In this document: piece after piece, positions 1-8,013 of the stretch
Numbering within the stretch: the first letter of the stretch is position 1
Layout: every line of letters begins with the position of its first letter
Source: Magnetospirillum sp. SS-4
Lineage (GTDB): Bacteria > Pseudomonadota > Alphaproteobacteria > Rhodospirillales > Magnetospirillaceae
Assembly: GCF_902729425.1 (NCBI RefSeq)
Contig: NZ_CACVCH010000055.1
Span: 1 to 64,000 of the forward strand
Reading direction: 5' to 3'
Length of the DNA: 64,000 nt
Notes under the pieces: generated by a model
The model's input: the letters and a program-made list of their open reading frames with translations, nothing else
The model's database searches: none
Told to the model about the DNA's origin: nothing
Position numbers and translations under genes: made by a program

Positions 1-69
1 CCGGTCGGAACAGGGCGTCCTGTCGCTCTTCCGGTAATCCGATAGCCGGTTGACCGGACCATGACCATG

Positions 70-98
70 GGGCGGAAGGTGCCTGGCACCTTCCGCCC
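70..98. terminator. Hairpin terminator at the end of the toxin-antitoxin pair
   Basis: A perfect 13-base inverted repeat (70-82 and 86-98, core GGCGGAAGGTGC) encloses a 3-base loop. It starts 15 bases beyond the stop of the toxin gene, which is read on the minus strand, so it probably ends that operon. On the plus strand it is followed by a mildly T-rich stretch, so it could also stop transcription entering from the left edge. Positions 1-69 show no gene that I can support. Confidence 0.6.
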
Positions 99-113
99 TG
101 TTGTCGTCTGGGG

Positions 114-368
114 CTACAGCAATCGCAGGATCACCACGTCCGCGCCATCGTGGCCACGGTAGACCAGCCGCCAGGGCAGGCCGGGCAGTGGCAATTCGCG
201 GATGCCGTCCCCGTGGCCGGCGCGGCCGCGCTCGGGATACTCGGCCAGGCAATCCGCCGAGTCGCAGATCAGCCGTCCCACCCGCGCCGCCGCTTCATCC
301 GTCAGGCCGGCGCGAATGGCGCGAAGGTCGTCCAGGGCCGGGTCCGACCATGTCAGGCGCGGCGCCAT
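114..368 (-). CDS. ParE/RelE-family toxin of a type II toxin-antitoxin pair
   Basis: This 84-residue protein begins with the family pattern of a tryptophan followed by a helix carrying DLRAI (WSDPALDDLRAI). It ends with the strand pattern PWRLVYR...VVILRLL typical of RelE/ParE folds. Such toxins either cut mRNA on the ribosome (RelE) or poison gyrase (ParE); the sequence alone does not say which. The start codon follows directly after the stop codon of the antitoxin gene (TGA-ATG, no gap), so the two are translationally coupled. The length is slightly short of the usual 90-100 residues but the C-terminal strand is intact, so it may be active. Confidence 0.8.
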   Translation of the reverse strand: MAPRLTWSDPALDDLRAIRAGLTDEAAARVGRLICDSADCLAEYPERGRAGHGDGIRELPLPGLPWRLVYRGHDGADVVILRLL

Positions 369-653
369 TCAGCAGCTCCGCGGCCGCTTGCGTTCCGTTT
401 CGCTCCCCCAACTCAGCAGCCAGCGGCGGATGTCGTCGTGGTGGACCGCCAGGCCGGGGGCGGCGCCGTCCTCGCCGTCCCGCGTGGCGGCGACCACCGC
501 CTCGATGGCGGCGCGGGCGCGATCCTCGTGATCGAGAAAGGTGCGCAGGGCATAGTCGAGGGCGCCGGCGGCGTCGAATCCCTCGGCTTTGGCAAAGGCT
601 TCCAGGCGGCGGGCAAGGTCGTCATCGAGAACGAGGGATATGGTCTTGGGCAT
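369..653 (-). CDS. Ribbon-helix-helix (CopG-like) antitoxin
   Basis: The 94-residue protein opens with a ribbon-helix-helix pattern (PKTISLVLDDDLARRLEAFA). In this family that region binds DNA as a dimer, while the C-terminal half (here containing HHDDIRRWLLSWG) binds and neutralises the toxin. A good ribosome site, AAGGAG, lies 5 bases before the ATG. Gene order, antitoxin first and toxin immediately after, is the usual one and predicts autorepression by the complex. The Cys-Pro-Arg-rich last residues look unconserved. Confidence 0.8.
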   Translation of the reverse strand: MPKTISLVLDDDLARRLEAFAKAEGFDAAGALDYALRTFLDHEDRARAAIEAVVAATRDGEDGAAPGLAVHHDDIRRWLLSWGSETERKRPRSC

Positions 654-786
654 GGGGGCTCCTTCACGCGCGGGAATGGTAGGCGATTTCGGCCAGGGAT
701 GCCAGCATGCCTCCTCTCGGCGCTCTTGCCGCCGGGGCGTGGTGTTTGTAAGGTCGATCAGTCAGGCATCTGGGGGAATCGTGATC

Positions 787-1392
787 ATGCGCGGCTTGGC
801 GCTGTCTGTCTGTTTCGGGGCGGCCCTGCTGGCGGCTTCCTCCGGTGTTCTGGCCGCCGATTCCGTTCCCACCCGCATAGAGGCGGGGCGGGCCGCCCAC
901 GCCAGGGGCGATCTGGCCCGCGCCGCCGCCGAACTGGAGGCGGCGCTCGCCGAACTGCACGCCCGTCTCGGCAGGCTTCTGGCCGAGTTCATGCCGTCGG
1001 CGCCGCCGGGATGGCAGGCCGAGGCGGCGGAAACCATGCCGCTGTCCGGTTCGGGCGGGGGGCTAGCGGTGACGCGGGCCTATTCGATGGCGGACGGTTC
1101 GCTGAACGCCTCGCTGATCATCGACAGCCCGGCGGTGGCGGCGGCGGCCGGGCAATTCGCCGCCGGCCCGTCGTCCTCTCCCAACGCCAAGCGGATCAGG
1201 CTCGGCAACGAGGACGCCCTGCTGCGCTGGGATGCGGCCAACCAGGCCGGCGAGATCACCATCGTGCTGGGCAGCCGGGCGGTTCTTCAGATCGACGGCG
1301 ACGGCCTCGCCACGGGCGAGCTTCTGGTGGAGGCGGCCCGCGGCTGGAACGTGCCGGCAATCCGCAAGATACTGGGGCTGGGGGCTACGTGA
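787..1392 (+). CDS. Exported protein of unknown function
   Basis: The start at 787 is chosen because GGGGGA lies 9 bases upstream and the protein then opens with a clear signal peptide (MRGLALSVCFGAALLAASSGVLA, cleavage near residue 23). Mature residues 25-60 are an alanine-rich amphipathic helix that could form a coiled coil. The rest (about 70-201) is predicted mixed strand and helix with no motif I recognise. It is 201 residues long, has no cysteine in the mature part and no lipobox, and is probably periplasmic. Its last 8 bases overlap the end of the convergent gene at 1385-2167. Confidence 0.75.
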   Translation: MRGLALSVCFGAALLAASSGVLAADSVPTRIEAGRAAHARGDLARAAAELEAALAELHARLGRLLAEFMPSAPPGWQAEAAETMPLSGSGGGLAVTRAYSMADGSLNASLIIDSPAVAAAAGQFAAGPSSSPNAKRIRLGNEDALLRWDAANQAGEITIVLGSRAVLQIDGDGLATGELLVEAARGWNVPAIRKILGLGAT

Positions 1393-2167
1393 TCTCGAAG
1401 CGGGCCAGGGTTTCGGCCAGATCGTCGCCGAATTTCGAGCCCTTGCGGACCAGCGCCGCCCTGGGCGGCATGCCGCGCAGCTTGGGGTTGCCCCATTCGT
1501 AGCTGGTGAACAGCGCGAACGGAATCTGCTGGGTGCTGGAAATGGCGGCCAGGGCGTTGCCCAGGTCGATGCCGGTCATCGGCCCCAGTTCCATCGAGGC
1601 CATCACCATGTCGGGACGGGTGCGCACCACGGTCTCGATGGCCACGAAGGGATCGCGGATGATGGAGGTGCGATAGCCGCAGGCGGCCAGTTCCCGCTCG
1701 ACGATATGCGACATGGCCTTTTCCGGCAGAACCAGCAGAATCTCGACGTTCTTCTTCTCGATCTTGCCGAAATCGATGTCGGCGGTCCGCTTGGCCGGCA
1801 GGGCGCGCACCACGGCGGGGGCGTCGGCTTCGGATATCTGCTCGCCGTCGGCCAGCTTCTCGATCTTGTCGATGAACACCTGGACCTCGTCGATCTCGGA
1901 GACGCCGAGCGATTTCAGTTCGCCGACATATTCGTCGAGACGGTGGGTCACCAGCTTGATCATCGGCAGGTTCAGGCCCTGGGCATGGCTGCGCAGGTTG
2001 CTGGCCTCGCGCTTCAGGGTCTGGAGGCCTTCGGTCTCGGGAATGCTTCGCGAGCGGAGATTGCCCAGCAGAACCTGCAAGTGGCTGGCGGTGTCGCGAA
2101 GTTCCTCGATGAACTCGTTGATGACCCTCAGTTCGTTCTCATTGTCGGCGGCATCGAAAGCGGACAT
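1385..2167 (-). CDS. Two-domain signalling protein with a degenerate receiver domain
   Basis: Residues 1-120 are all-helical and resemble a histidine phosphotransfer bundle, but the position where the active histidine is expected (in LKREASNLRSHAQGL) appears to be serine. Residues 140-260 have a receiver-like pattern: a hydrophobic strand VEILLVLP, a second strand ending MVMASMELGPMTG and a conserved lysine region ALVRKGS. The usual phospho-accepting Asp (LLDxxMP) aligns with Ser, and the acidic pair after strand 1 is missing. It is therefore more likely a protein-protein interaction module than a phosphorelay member. A GGGGGA ribosome site precedes the ATG. Function is unknown. Confidence 0.7.
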   Translation of the reverse strand: MSAFDAADNENELRVINEFIEELRDTASHLQVLLGNLRSRSIPETEGLQTLKREASNLRSHAQGLNLPMIKLVTHRLDEYVGELKSLGVSEIDEVQVFIDKIEKLADGEQISEADAPAVVRALPAKRTADIDFGKIEKKNVEILLVLPEKAMSHIVERELAACGYRTSIIRDPFVAIETVVRTRPDMVMASMELGPMTGIDLGNALAAISSTQQIPFALFTSYEWGNPKLRGMPPRAALVRKGSKFGDDLAETLARFEIT

Positions 2168-2182
2168 GAATTCCCCCGGAAC

Positions 2183-2204
2183 GTATCTCGTTTTTCAGAG
2201 ATAC
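2183..2204. promoter_or_regulatory. Inverted repeat upstream of the pseudo-receiver gene
   Basis: GTATCTC and GAGATAC form a perfect 7-base inverted repeat around an 8-base spacer. It lies between the end of the NsrR-like gene and the ATG of the pseudo-receiver gene, both read on the minus strand. It could be an operator or a weak hairpin; there is no T-run to make it a convincing terminator. Confidence 0.35.
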
Positions 2205-2240
2205 ACCGATTCCAATCGTGGCGGAACCAGGATCAAGGTT

Positions 2241-2669
2241 TTACTCGGCGGCGCGGCGTTCGGTCTCCAGCATGTCCGCCAGGGTATAGCGGTTCAGCTC
2301 GGCGAAGAACGCCCGCAATCCCGACGTGAGGGCATCGCGGGCGATGCAATGCCCGCTCAGCCGGCATTCGTCGTTGTCGGCGCAGCGCATGCAGCGGACC
2401 AGGGTGAAGTCCTCCTCGGTCTCGCGGATGAATTCCCCGAGGTGGATGTCGTCGGGCTGGCGCAGCAGGCGGACGCCGCCGTACTTGCCGCGAACGGTTT
2501 CCAGATAGCCGGCCTTGCCTAACTGGTGAACCACCTTGGTCAGGTGGTTCTTGGAAATGCCGTAGCATTCGGCGATTTCGGTGATGGTGACCAGTTCGCC
2601 GTTGCGCAGCCCGACATGGACCATGACTCGAAGCGCGTAGTCGGTGTGCAGTGTGAGGCGCATGGCCAT
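2241..2669 (-). CDS. nsrR: Rrf2-family iron-sulfur repressor, NsrR-like
   Basis: The 142-residue protein has an N-terminal winged helix ([18 protein letters not shown], then [19 protein letters not shown]) and a wing with GKYGGVRLL, the standard Rrf2 layout. Three cysteines spaced C-x5-C-x5-C (residues about 95-107, [13 protein letters not shown]) would ligate a [2Fe-2S] or [4Fe-4S] cluster. The preceding LVRC resembles NsrR more than IscR. NsrR proteins sense nitric oxide and derepress detoxification genes such as hmp, but no NO-detoxification gene is adjacent, so targets must lie elsewhere. Two near-start ATGs (2669 and 2663) are both possible. IscR or RirA-like roles cannot be fully excluded. 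Confidence 0.85.
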   Translation of the reverse strand: MAMRLTLHTDYALRVMVHVGLRNGELVTITEIAECYGISKNHLTKVVHQLGKAGYLETVRGKYGGVRLLRQPDDIHLGEFIRETEEDFTLVRCMRCADNDECRLSGHCIARDALTSGLRAFFAELNRYTLADMLETERRAAE

Positions 2670-2837
2670 TCGGTTCCATTATGCGAAATCAGAAGGTGCA
2701 TGCTGGCGGATTGTTTGATCTTGGTCAAGTGTAACTCGTCGGGCGACGCGATTCGCGTGATCGTCGGCGCTTCCCCGAGGCGGGGTCGGGCGAGTACCAT
2801 GCGAAGTGGACGGGGAAAGCTCGGGTGGGGGGCGAGG

Positions 2838-5783
2838 ATGGCGTCGGCGCGATTGGTACGGATGTTCAGGTCGCTGCCCATCGCCTGGCGGATTCCCCTG
2901 GTGGTGGCGGTCAACGTATCGGTGGCGCTGGCGGTGGGGCTGCTCGGCTGGCACGCCGCCGCCGTGGTCAACGCCGACCTGGACGAATTGCGCACGGTGC
3001 AGCTGCGCACCAGCGCCCTGGGCGAGATCGACATCCGCGCCAGCCGTCTCCAGGGACAGATCCGTCAATATCTGGCCAATCCCACCGACGACCTGCTGAA
3101 GGAGGCCATGCGCCGTTCCGAGGAGCTGTTCGTGGCCATGGGCGACGCCACCGCCCACGAACGCCCCTTGTCCGAGGACGCCGCCGCCATGCACGAGGCG
3201 GCGCGGCGCTTCGTCGCCGGCTTCCAGACGCTGAAGGCGCTCAACGCCGACATTTCCCGGCTGTACGAAGGGCAGGTGCTGCAAAGCACCAGCGAGATGT
3301 CGGGGCTTTACGCCATTCTCAACTCGACCGCCCGAACCCGCAGCGGCGACGTCCTGGCCCCGGCCCTGGTCAAGTCGCACGAGAATTTCGTTGAAACGTT
3401 GATAGCTATCAATGTGTTCTACTTCAACGGCGATCCGTCCCAGGCCGCCGCCGCCCATGCCAGTCTCGACAAGATGGCCGAGACCACGCCGGTCCTGGCC
3501 AAGCTGGCCGGCAACGACCTTCAGCGCGACGCCCTGGGCGTCCTGGAACAGCGGGCCAGGGCGCTGGCCCGCGCCATCGATTCCATCGCGCGCGGTTTCG
3601 AGGAGCGCGCCCGCATCCTCAACGACGAGGTCGACGCCAATCAGGCGGCCATGTCGGCCGCCATCGACCGGCTGACCGGCCGTGGCCGCGAGCGCGAGGA
3701 GGAACTGCAACAGCGCTCGCACGCCCAGCTTGTCCAACTGGCGGCGCTGGGCGCGATGGTGGCGGTGATCCTGCTGGTGGTGGGGGCCTGGATCAGCTGG
3801 GTGATCGGCCAGTCGATCCGGGGGCCGCTGCTGGGTCTGCGCCGGGCCATGGAGGCCGGAGCCGGCGGCGACTGGTCGCTGGAGGTGGAGGACCGCGACC
3901 TTCACGACGAACTGGCGGCCATGGCGCGCACCGTCGAGGTGTTCAAGCGCAACGCTGTCGAGAAGCTGCGCCTGGAGGACGAACGGGCCGAGGCCGAGCG
4001 GCGGGCCGGCGAGGCCAAGAGCCGGACGCTTCAGGATCTGTTGTCCCAGATGGAGGCGCACGAGCATCCGCTGACCTTTGCCCAGCCGGTGGCCGCCCAG
4101 CCCGAGACCGAAGCGGCGGAAATCGCGGCGGTGTTCAACCGGGTGCTGGCCAAGTTCCATGAAGCCACCGGCGAGCGCGATGCCGCCATCCAGGCGCTGA
4201 CCAGCGCCAAGGAGGCGGCGGAGGCCGCCAACCTGGCCAAGTCGTCGTTCCTGGCCGCCATGAGTCACGAGATCAGGACGCCGATGAACGGCGTGGTCGG
4301 CATGCTGGAACTGCTGAATCACACCAGCCTCGACGCGGAACAGCGCGACCTGATCGCCACCATCCGCGAATCCGGCCTCGCCTTGCTGCGCATCATCGAC
4401 GACGTGCTGGACTTTTCCAAGATCGAGGCCGGACGGCTGGACATGGAGCGGGTGCCGGTCTCCATCGGGCCGCTGATCGACGGCGTCGTCGGCGCGGTGT
4501 CGTCCAATGCCGCCGCCAAGGGGGTGGAACTGGCCGCGTTCGTCGATCCCGGCTTGCCGGGGCAGGTGATGACCGATCCGACCCGGTTGCGCCAGATCCT
4601 GTTCAACCTGGCCGGCAACGCCGTCAAGTTCACCCTGCGCGGCCGGGTCGCCATCCATGTCCAGGGGCTGGGGCGCGCCGGGGACGGCCGCGTCCGCATG
4701 CATGTGCGCATCGTCGATACCGGCATCGGCATCGATCCGGCCATGCGCGACCGGCTGTTCCAGCCCTTCACCCAGGCGGAAAGCTCGACGACCCGGCGTT
4801 TCGGCGGAACCGGGCTGGGACTGTCCATCACCCGCCGGCTGGTGGATCTGATGGAGGGAGAGGCCGGTTTCGACAGCATTCCCGGCGTCGGTTCCACCTT
4901 CTGGTTCACCCTGGCGCTGGACGGCGTCGCGGCCGAGTCCGCCGGGACGCCGGAACCCGACTTCATGGGGCGTCGCGTGCTGGTGGTCGATCCCGACCCG
5001 GACGAGCGGACCCTCATCGCCCAGGTGACCGAGCAGGCGGGTGCCGCCGTGGTGCGGGTGCCCGGCGCCCGCGAGGCCATGGCCGCCACCTCGCGCGCCT
5101 CCACCACCCAGGCGCCGTTCGACGTGGCGCTGCTGTCATCCTCGGCGGTGACGGTGGAGCAACTGGAGCCGTTGGCGGCCACCCCGCTGGTCTTCATCGG
5201 TGCCGGGGGGCAGGAGACGCGGTTCGGGCTGGAACGCATGCCCAACTGTCTCGGCTTCCTGGGGCGGCCGCTGACCAGACATCAGATCCTGGCCGCCGCC
5301 GCCACCCGGGCCGCCGGACCGGTTTCCGGTCCCCCCTGCCGGCCGGCCGTTCCGATGCCGGAGGTGGTGGAGTTGGCCGCCCGCGCATTGCTGAACTGTC
5401 CGCCGATCCTGGTGGCCGAGGATCATCCGGTCAATCAGCAGGTCATTCAACGCCAGTTGCGGCTGCTGGGCTACGATGTGGAGCTGCGCGGCGACGGCCG
5501 GGCCGCCCTGGAAGCCTGGCGGCAGCGCGACTTCGCCGCCATCATCACCGATTGCCACATGCCGCGCATGGACGGATTTCAGCTGACCGCCGCCATCCGG
5601 GCCGAGGAAGCCGGCGGCGGCCGTCACATTCCCATCATCGCCCTGACCGCCAACGCCATGGCCGGCGAGGCCGAGCGCTGCATCGGGGCCGGGATGGATT
5701 TCTATCTCGCCAAGCCGGTGGAGATGGGGCGCCTGAAGGATGCCCTCGACCGGCTGTTGACGGCGCATTCCTCCATTTCATGA
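2838..5783 (+). CDS. Hybrid sensor histidine kinase with two receiver domains
   Basis: The ATG at 2838 follows a purine-rich ribosome site (GGGGGGCGAGG), giving 981 residues. Layout: a first membrane segment (about 19-38), a large extracytoplasmic helical sensor region (about 40-310), a second membrane segment (about 320-342), HAMP, a coiled coil, a HisKA dimerisation helix with [10 protein letters not shown] (His about 477), and an HATPase with [17 protein letters not shown] and GGTGLGLSI. Two receivers follow. The first is degenerate (Ser where Asp is expected, Arg for the conserved Lys). The second is canonical (AEDHPVNQQ, phospho-Asp about 905 in [10 protein letters not shown], then KP). 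No Hpt domain is present, so a separate phosphotransferase is expected. The signal is unknown. It is divergent from nsrR. Confidence 0.92.
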   Translation: MASARLVRMFRSLPIAWRIPLVVAVNVSVALAVGLLGWHAAAVVNADLDELRTVQLRTSALGEIDIRASRLQGQIRQYLANPTDDLLKEAMRRSEELFVAMGDATAHERPLSEDAAAMHEAARRFVAGFQTLKALNADISRLYEGQVLQSTSEMSGLYAILNSTARTRSGDVLAPALVKSHENFVETLIAINVFYFNGDPSQAAAAHASLDKMAETTPVLAKLAGNDLQRDALGVLEQRARALARAIDSIARGFEERARILNDEVDANQAAMSAAIDRLTGRGREREEELQQRSHAQLVQLAALGAMVAVILLVVGAWISWVIGQSIRGPLLGLRRAMEAGAGGDWSLEVEDRDLHDELAAMARTVEVFKRNAVEKLRLEDERAEAERRAGEAKSRTLQDLLSQMEAHEHPLTFAQPVAAQPETEAAEIAAVFNRVLAKFHEATGERDAAIQALTSAKEAAEAANLAKSSFLAAMSHEIRTPMNGVVGMLELLNHTSLDAEQRDLIATIRESGLALLRIIDDVLDFSKIEAGRLDMERVPVSIGPLIDGVVGAVSSNAAAKGVELAAFVDPGLPGQVMTDPTRLRQILFNLAGNAVKFTLRGRVAIHVQGLGRAGDGRVRMHVRIVDTGIGIDPAMRDRLFQPFTQAESSTTRRFGGTGLGLSITRRLVDLMEGEAGFDSIPGVGSTFWFTLALDGVAAESAGTPEPDFMGRRVLVVDPDPDERTLIAQVTEQAGAAVVRVPGAREAMAATSRASTTQAPFDVALLSSSAVTVEQLEPLAATPLVFIGAGGQETRFGLERMPNCLGFLGRPLTRHQILAAAATRAAGPVSGPPCRPAVPMPEVVELAARALLNCPPILVAEDHPVNQQVIQRQLRLLGYDVELRGDGRAALEAWRQRDFAAIITDCHMPRMDGFQLTAAIRAEEAGGGRHIPIIALTANAMAGEAERCIGAGMDFYLAKPVEMGRLKDALDRLLTAHSSIS

Positions 5784-5851
5784 TATCGTCTTGCCGTCTG
5801 GAAAGACTTCTGTGTCCTTGACTATGACATTCGTAGGACTCCCCAGGAGTC

Positions 5852-5884
5852 ATCGACGGATACATGTTGTCAATATTCGTCGAT
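5852..5884. promoter_or_regulatory. Inverted repeat in the gap before the unknown gene at 5938
   Basis: ATCGACG (5852-5858) and CGTCGAT (5878-5884) are perfect 7-base inverted arms separated by 19 AT-richer bases. A separate short hairpin, GACTCC-CCA-GGAGTC, sits just before it at 5837-5851. The 154-base gap otherwise holds no gene. The larger repeat is placed like an operator for the gene at 5938; the small hairpin could end the kinase transcript but lacks a T-run. Confidence 0.35.
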
Positions 5885-5937
5885 TGCATATTCAGACGTG
5901 ACAGGGCCATCCTGCTGTAAATTTCGGATAAGCAGGC

Positions 5938-6963
5938 ATGCCCCGCGACGATGCCGCCGCCAGACGAGCGAATGTGAGACGGACCGATCACCCGCCGGGT
6001 GGAACCGATGCCGTGCGATCCATCAATGAAACCCTGAAGGGGCCGGTGGCGGCCATCTTCCGTTCGCTGGTTCCGGCCTTCGCTCCCCTTGGCGGCGACG
6101 AATTCTACGAGACGGTCCTGGACAGTTCGGAGATGCTGCACGGCTGCATCCTGATCTTTCGCCGTCATCAGGACGCCTTCCGCACGGTGCTGGTGGACGA
6201 ACGCGGCCGGCCGGTGAACGACGATTTCGTCCGGCTGCGCTGCGGCCGCTCGGTTCACGACGTCATCGCCATGGTGGTTCGCACCCACGCCAAGCGCCAT
6301 TTTCGCGCCACCCTGGGGGGCAACCCCAACGACCCCACCAGCAAGGCGGGGCGGCTGTACCAGGCCATGAGCGAATACCTGATTCATGACTGGCAGGTGC
6401 CGCTGGTGCCCCATTACGCGCCGCTGCCGGTTCACAAGGTGCTGGAGATGGGGCCGCGCCTGCTGGACGTGCGCGAGGCCGAGTTGCTTGACGCCATCGC
6501 GGTGGCGGCCGGCCCTCCGCCCGCCCCCCGCCTGCCGGACATGGGGGAACCGCCGCGCTTCGAGGTGGTTCCCCCGGGGGGCGGTCCCGGCCGGAGCGGG
6601 TTTTCCGGCACGCCGCAGGAGGAATTCTGGTGGGGCGCCCTCGACGACAAGGCCGCCGTCGCGGTCATCGGCAGTCGCGGCAACCACGAGATGCGTGAAC
6701 TGGTGGCGACCCTGGCCGGTGTTAACGAGGCGGTTCGTTCGGAACTGTTCGCCGGGCTGTCGCTGTCGACGGTGCAGGCGGCGGTCTGTCTGGTTTCGGC
6801 CCACAAGACCCTGGGGCGGGCGGCCTTCGCCGCCACCTTCGGCGTTCCCGGCAAGCCGGCCGTGGTCGAGACCATCGCCGGCCGCCTGCGCAAGCGCAAT
6901 GTGGGGTCGCAGACCGAACTGCGCGCCCTGGCCGGCCTGACCGAGGGCGCGGTCCGGGGCTGA
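5938..6963 (+). CDS. Protein of unknown function
   Basis: A 341-residue soluble protein that I do not recognise. Residues 25-190 look like a compact mixed domain with notable charged stretches (FRRHQDAF, VDERGRPVNDDF, RTHAKRHFRATL). A Pro/Gly-rich linker spans about 190-230, and residues 235-340 form a second, mainly helical part ending in a predicted helix-turn-helix-like stretch (GRLRKRNVGSQTEL). There is no signal peptide or membrane segment. An earlier or later start is possible because no strong ribosome site is seen before 5938; ATG 6009 downstream would remove an Arg-rich N-terminus. It has no obvious operon partner. Confidence 0.7.
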   Translation: MPRDDAAARRANVRRTDHPPGGTDAVRSINETLKGPVAAIFRSLVPAFAPLGGDEFYETVLDSSEMLHGCILIFRRHQDAFRTVLVDERGRPVNDDFVRLRCGRSVHDVIAMVVRTHAKRHFRATLGGNPNDPTSKAGRLYQAMSEYLIHDWQVPLVPHYAPLPVHKVLEMGPRLLDVREAELLDAIAVAAGPPPAPRLPDMGEPPRFEVVPPGGGPGRSGFSGTPQEEFWWGALDDKAAVAVIGSRGNHEMRELVATLAGVNEAVRSELFAGLSLSTVQAAVCLVSAHKTLGRAAFAATFGVPGKPAVVETIAGRLRKRNVGSQTELRALAGLTEGAVRG

Positions 6964-7104
6964 GCCGGCCCCGTCCGGCGCCGGCTTGACCAACCTCTCA
7001 TTGCTTCACGGGCGCGGGCATGGCAAAACATGCCGCGACCGGCAAGGCGCGCATGTCCGGCGGCGCCAGTGGCCGGCAAAGACAAAGCTCGAAGGAGTTC
7101 CAGA

Positions 7105-7977
7105 ATGGCACGTCGCGTTCGCAAGGCCGTGTTTCCCGTCGGCGGCATGGGCACCCGTTTCCTGCCCGCCACCAAGGCGATGCCCAAGGAAATGCTGCCG
7201 GTGGTCGACAAGCCGTTGATCCAGTACGCCGTGGAAGAGGCCGCCGCCGCCGGTTGCGAGCACTTCATCTTCGTCACCGGCCGCGGCAAGAACGCGCTGG
7301 AAGACCATTTCGACAACAATCCCGAACTGGTCCGCACCCTGAAGGATCGCGGCAAGTTCGATCTGGTCGAGGCGGTGACCTCGTGGATGCCCAAGTCGGG
7401 CCAGATCTCCTACACCCGCCAGAGCGAGCCGCTGGGCCTGGGCCATGCGGTATGGTGCGCCCGCGACCTGGTGGCGGACGAGCCCTTCGCGGTGCTGCTG
7501 CCCGACGATCTGATCCTGGCCAAGACCGCCTGCCTGAAGCAGATGGCCGCCGTCCACACCGAGGTGGGCGGCCATGTGGTCGCCGTCGCCGACGTTCCGC
7601 GCGAACACACAAAGCGCTACGGCATCCTGGATGTGGAATTCGACAACGGCCGCCTCGCCAAGGCCAAGGGTCTGGTGGAAAAGCCCGAACCCGAGGTGGC
7701 GCCGTCGACCCTGTCCATCATCGGCCGCTATATCCTGCATCCGGCGGTGTTCGAGGTGCTGGACAAGAAGGAAAAGGGCGCCGGCGGCGAGATTCAACTG
7801 ACCGACGCCATCAGCCAGACCATCGGCATGGTGCCGTTCCACGGTCTGCGGTTCGATGGATCGCGCTTCGACTGCGGTGACAAGGTCGGTTGGCTGGAGG
7901 CCAATCTGGCCTTCGCCCTGGCCCGCGAGGACACCGCCGAGGCGGCCCGCGACCTGATCCGCCGTTTCCAGGCCTGA
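7105..7977 (+). CDS. galU: UTP-glucose-1-phosphate uridylyltransferase
   Basis: GalU makes UDP-glucose from UTP and glucose-1-phosphate in the cytoplasm. The 290-residue protein has the nucleotidyltransferase signature (GGMGTRFLPATKAMPKEMLP, about residues 12-31) and the GalU-specific stretches VDKPLIQYAVEEA and KPEPEVAPS. The ATG at 7105 is fixed by AAGGAG 7 bases upstream; the open frame extends further but without a ribosome site. It is followed 36 bases on by ugd, which uses its product, and then by the pse-type cluster. Length is normal for the family. Confidence 0.95.
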   Translation: MARRVRKAVFPVGGMGTRFLPATKAMPKEMLPVVDKPLIQYAVEEAAAAGCEHFIFVTGRGKNALEDHFDNNPELVRTLKDRGKFDLVEAVTSWMPKSGQISYTRQSEPLGLGHAVWCARDLVADEPFAVLLPDDLILAKTACLKQMAAVHTEVGGHVVAVADVPREHTKRYGILDVEFDNGRLAKAKGLVEKPEPEVAPSTLSIIGRYILHPAVFEVLDKKEKGAGGEIQLTDAISQTIGMVPFHGLRFDGSRFDCGDKVGWLEANLAFALAREDTAEAARDLIRRFQA

Positions 7978-8013
7978 CGACAAAGCGTGACTGACTGTTA
8001 AGGACTGAGCGCC

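Noticed and set aside
1-69. Possible C-terminus of a plus-strand gene ending near position 37
   Set aside because: Only a dozen codons are visible, without any way to judge them.
2681-2701. ATGC-N13-GCAT symmetry just upstream of nsrR, considered as an autoregulatory NsrR site
   Set aside because: Arm length is only 4 bases and the spacing (21 bases overall) differs from known NsrR sites, so it may be chance.
2679-4703. Long minus-strand open frame (674 codons) opposite the hybrid kinase
   Set aside because: It is antisense to intact kinase domains and shows no recognisable motif or ribosome site.
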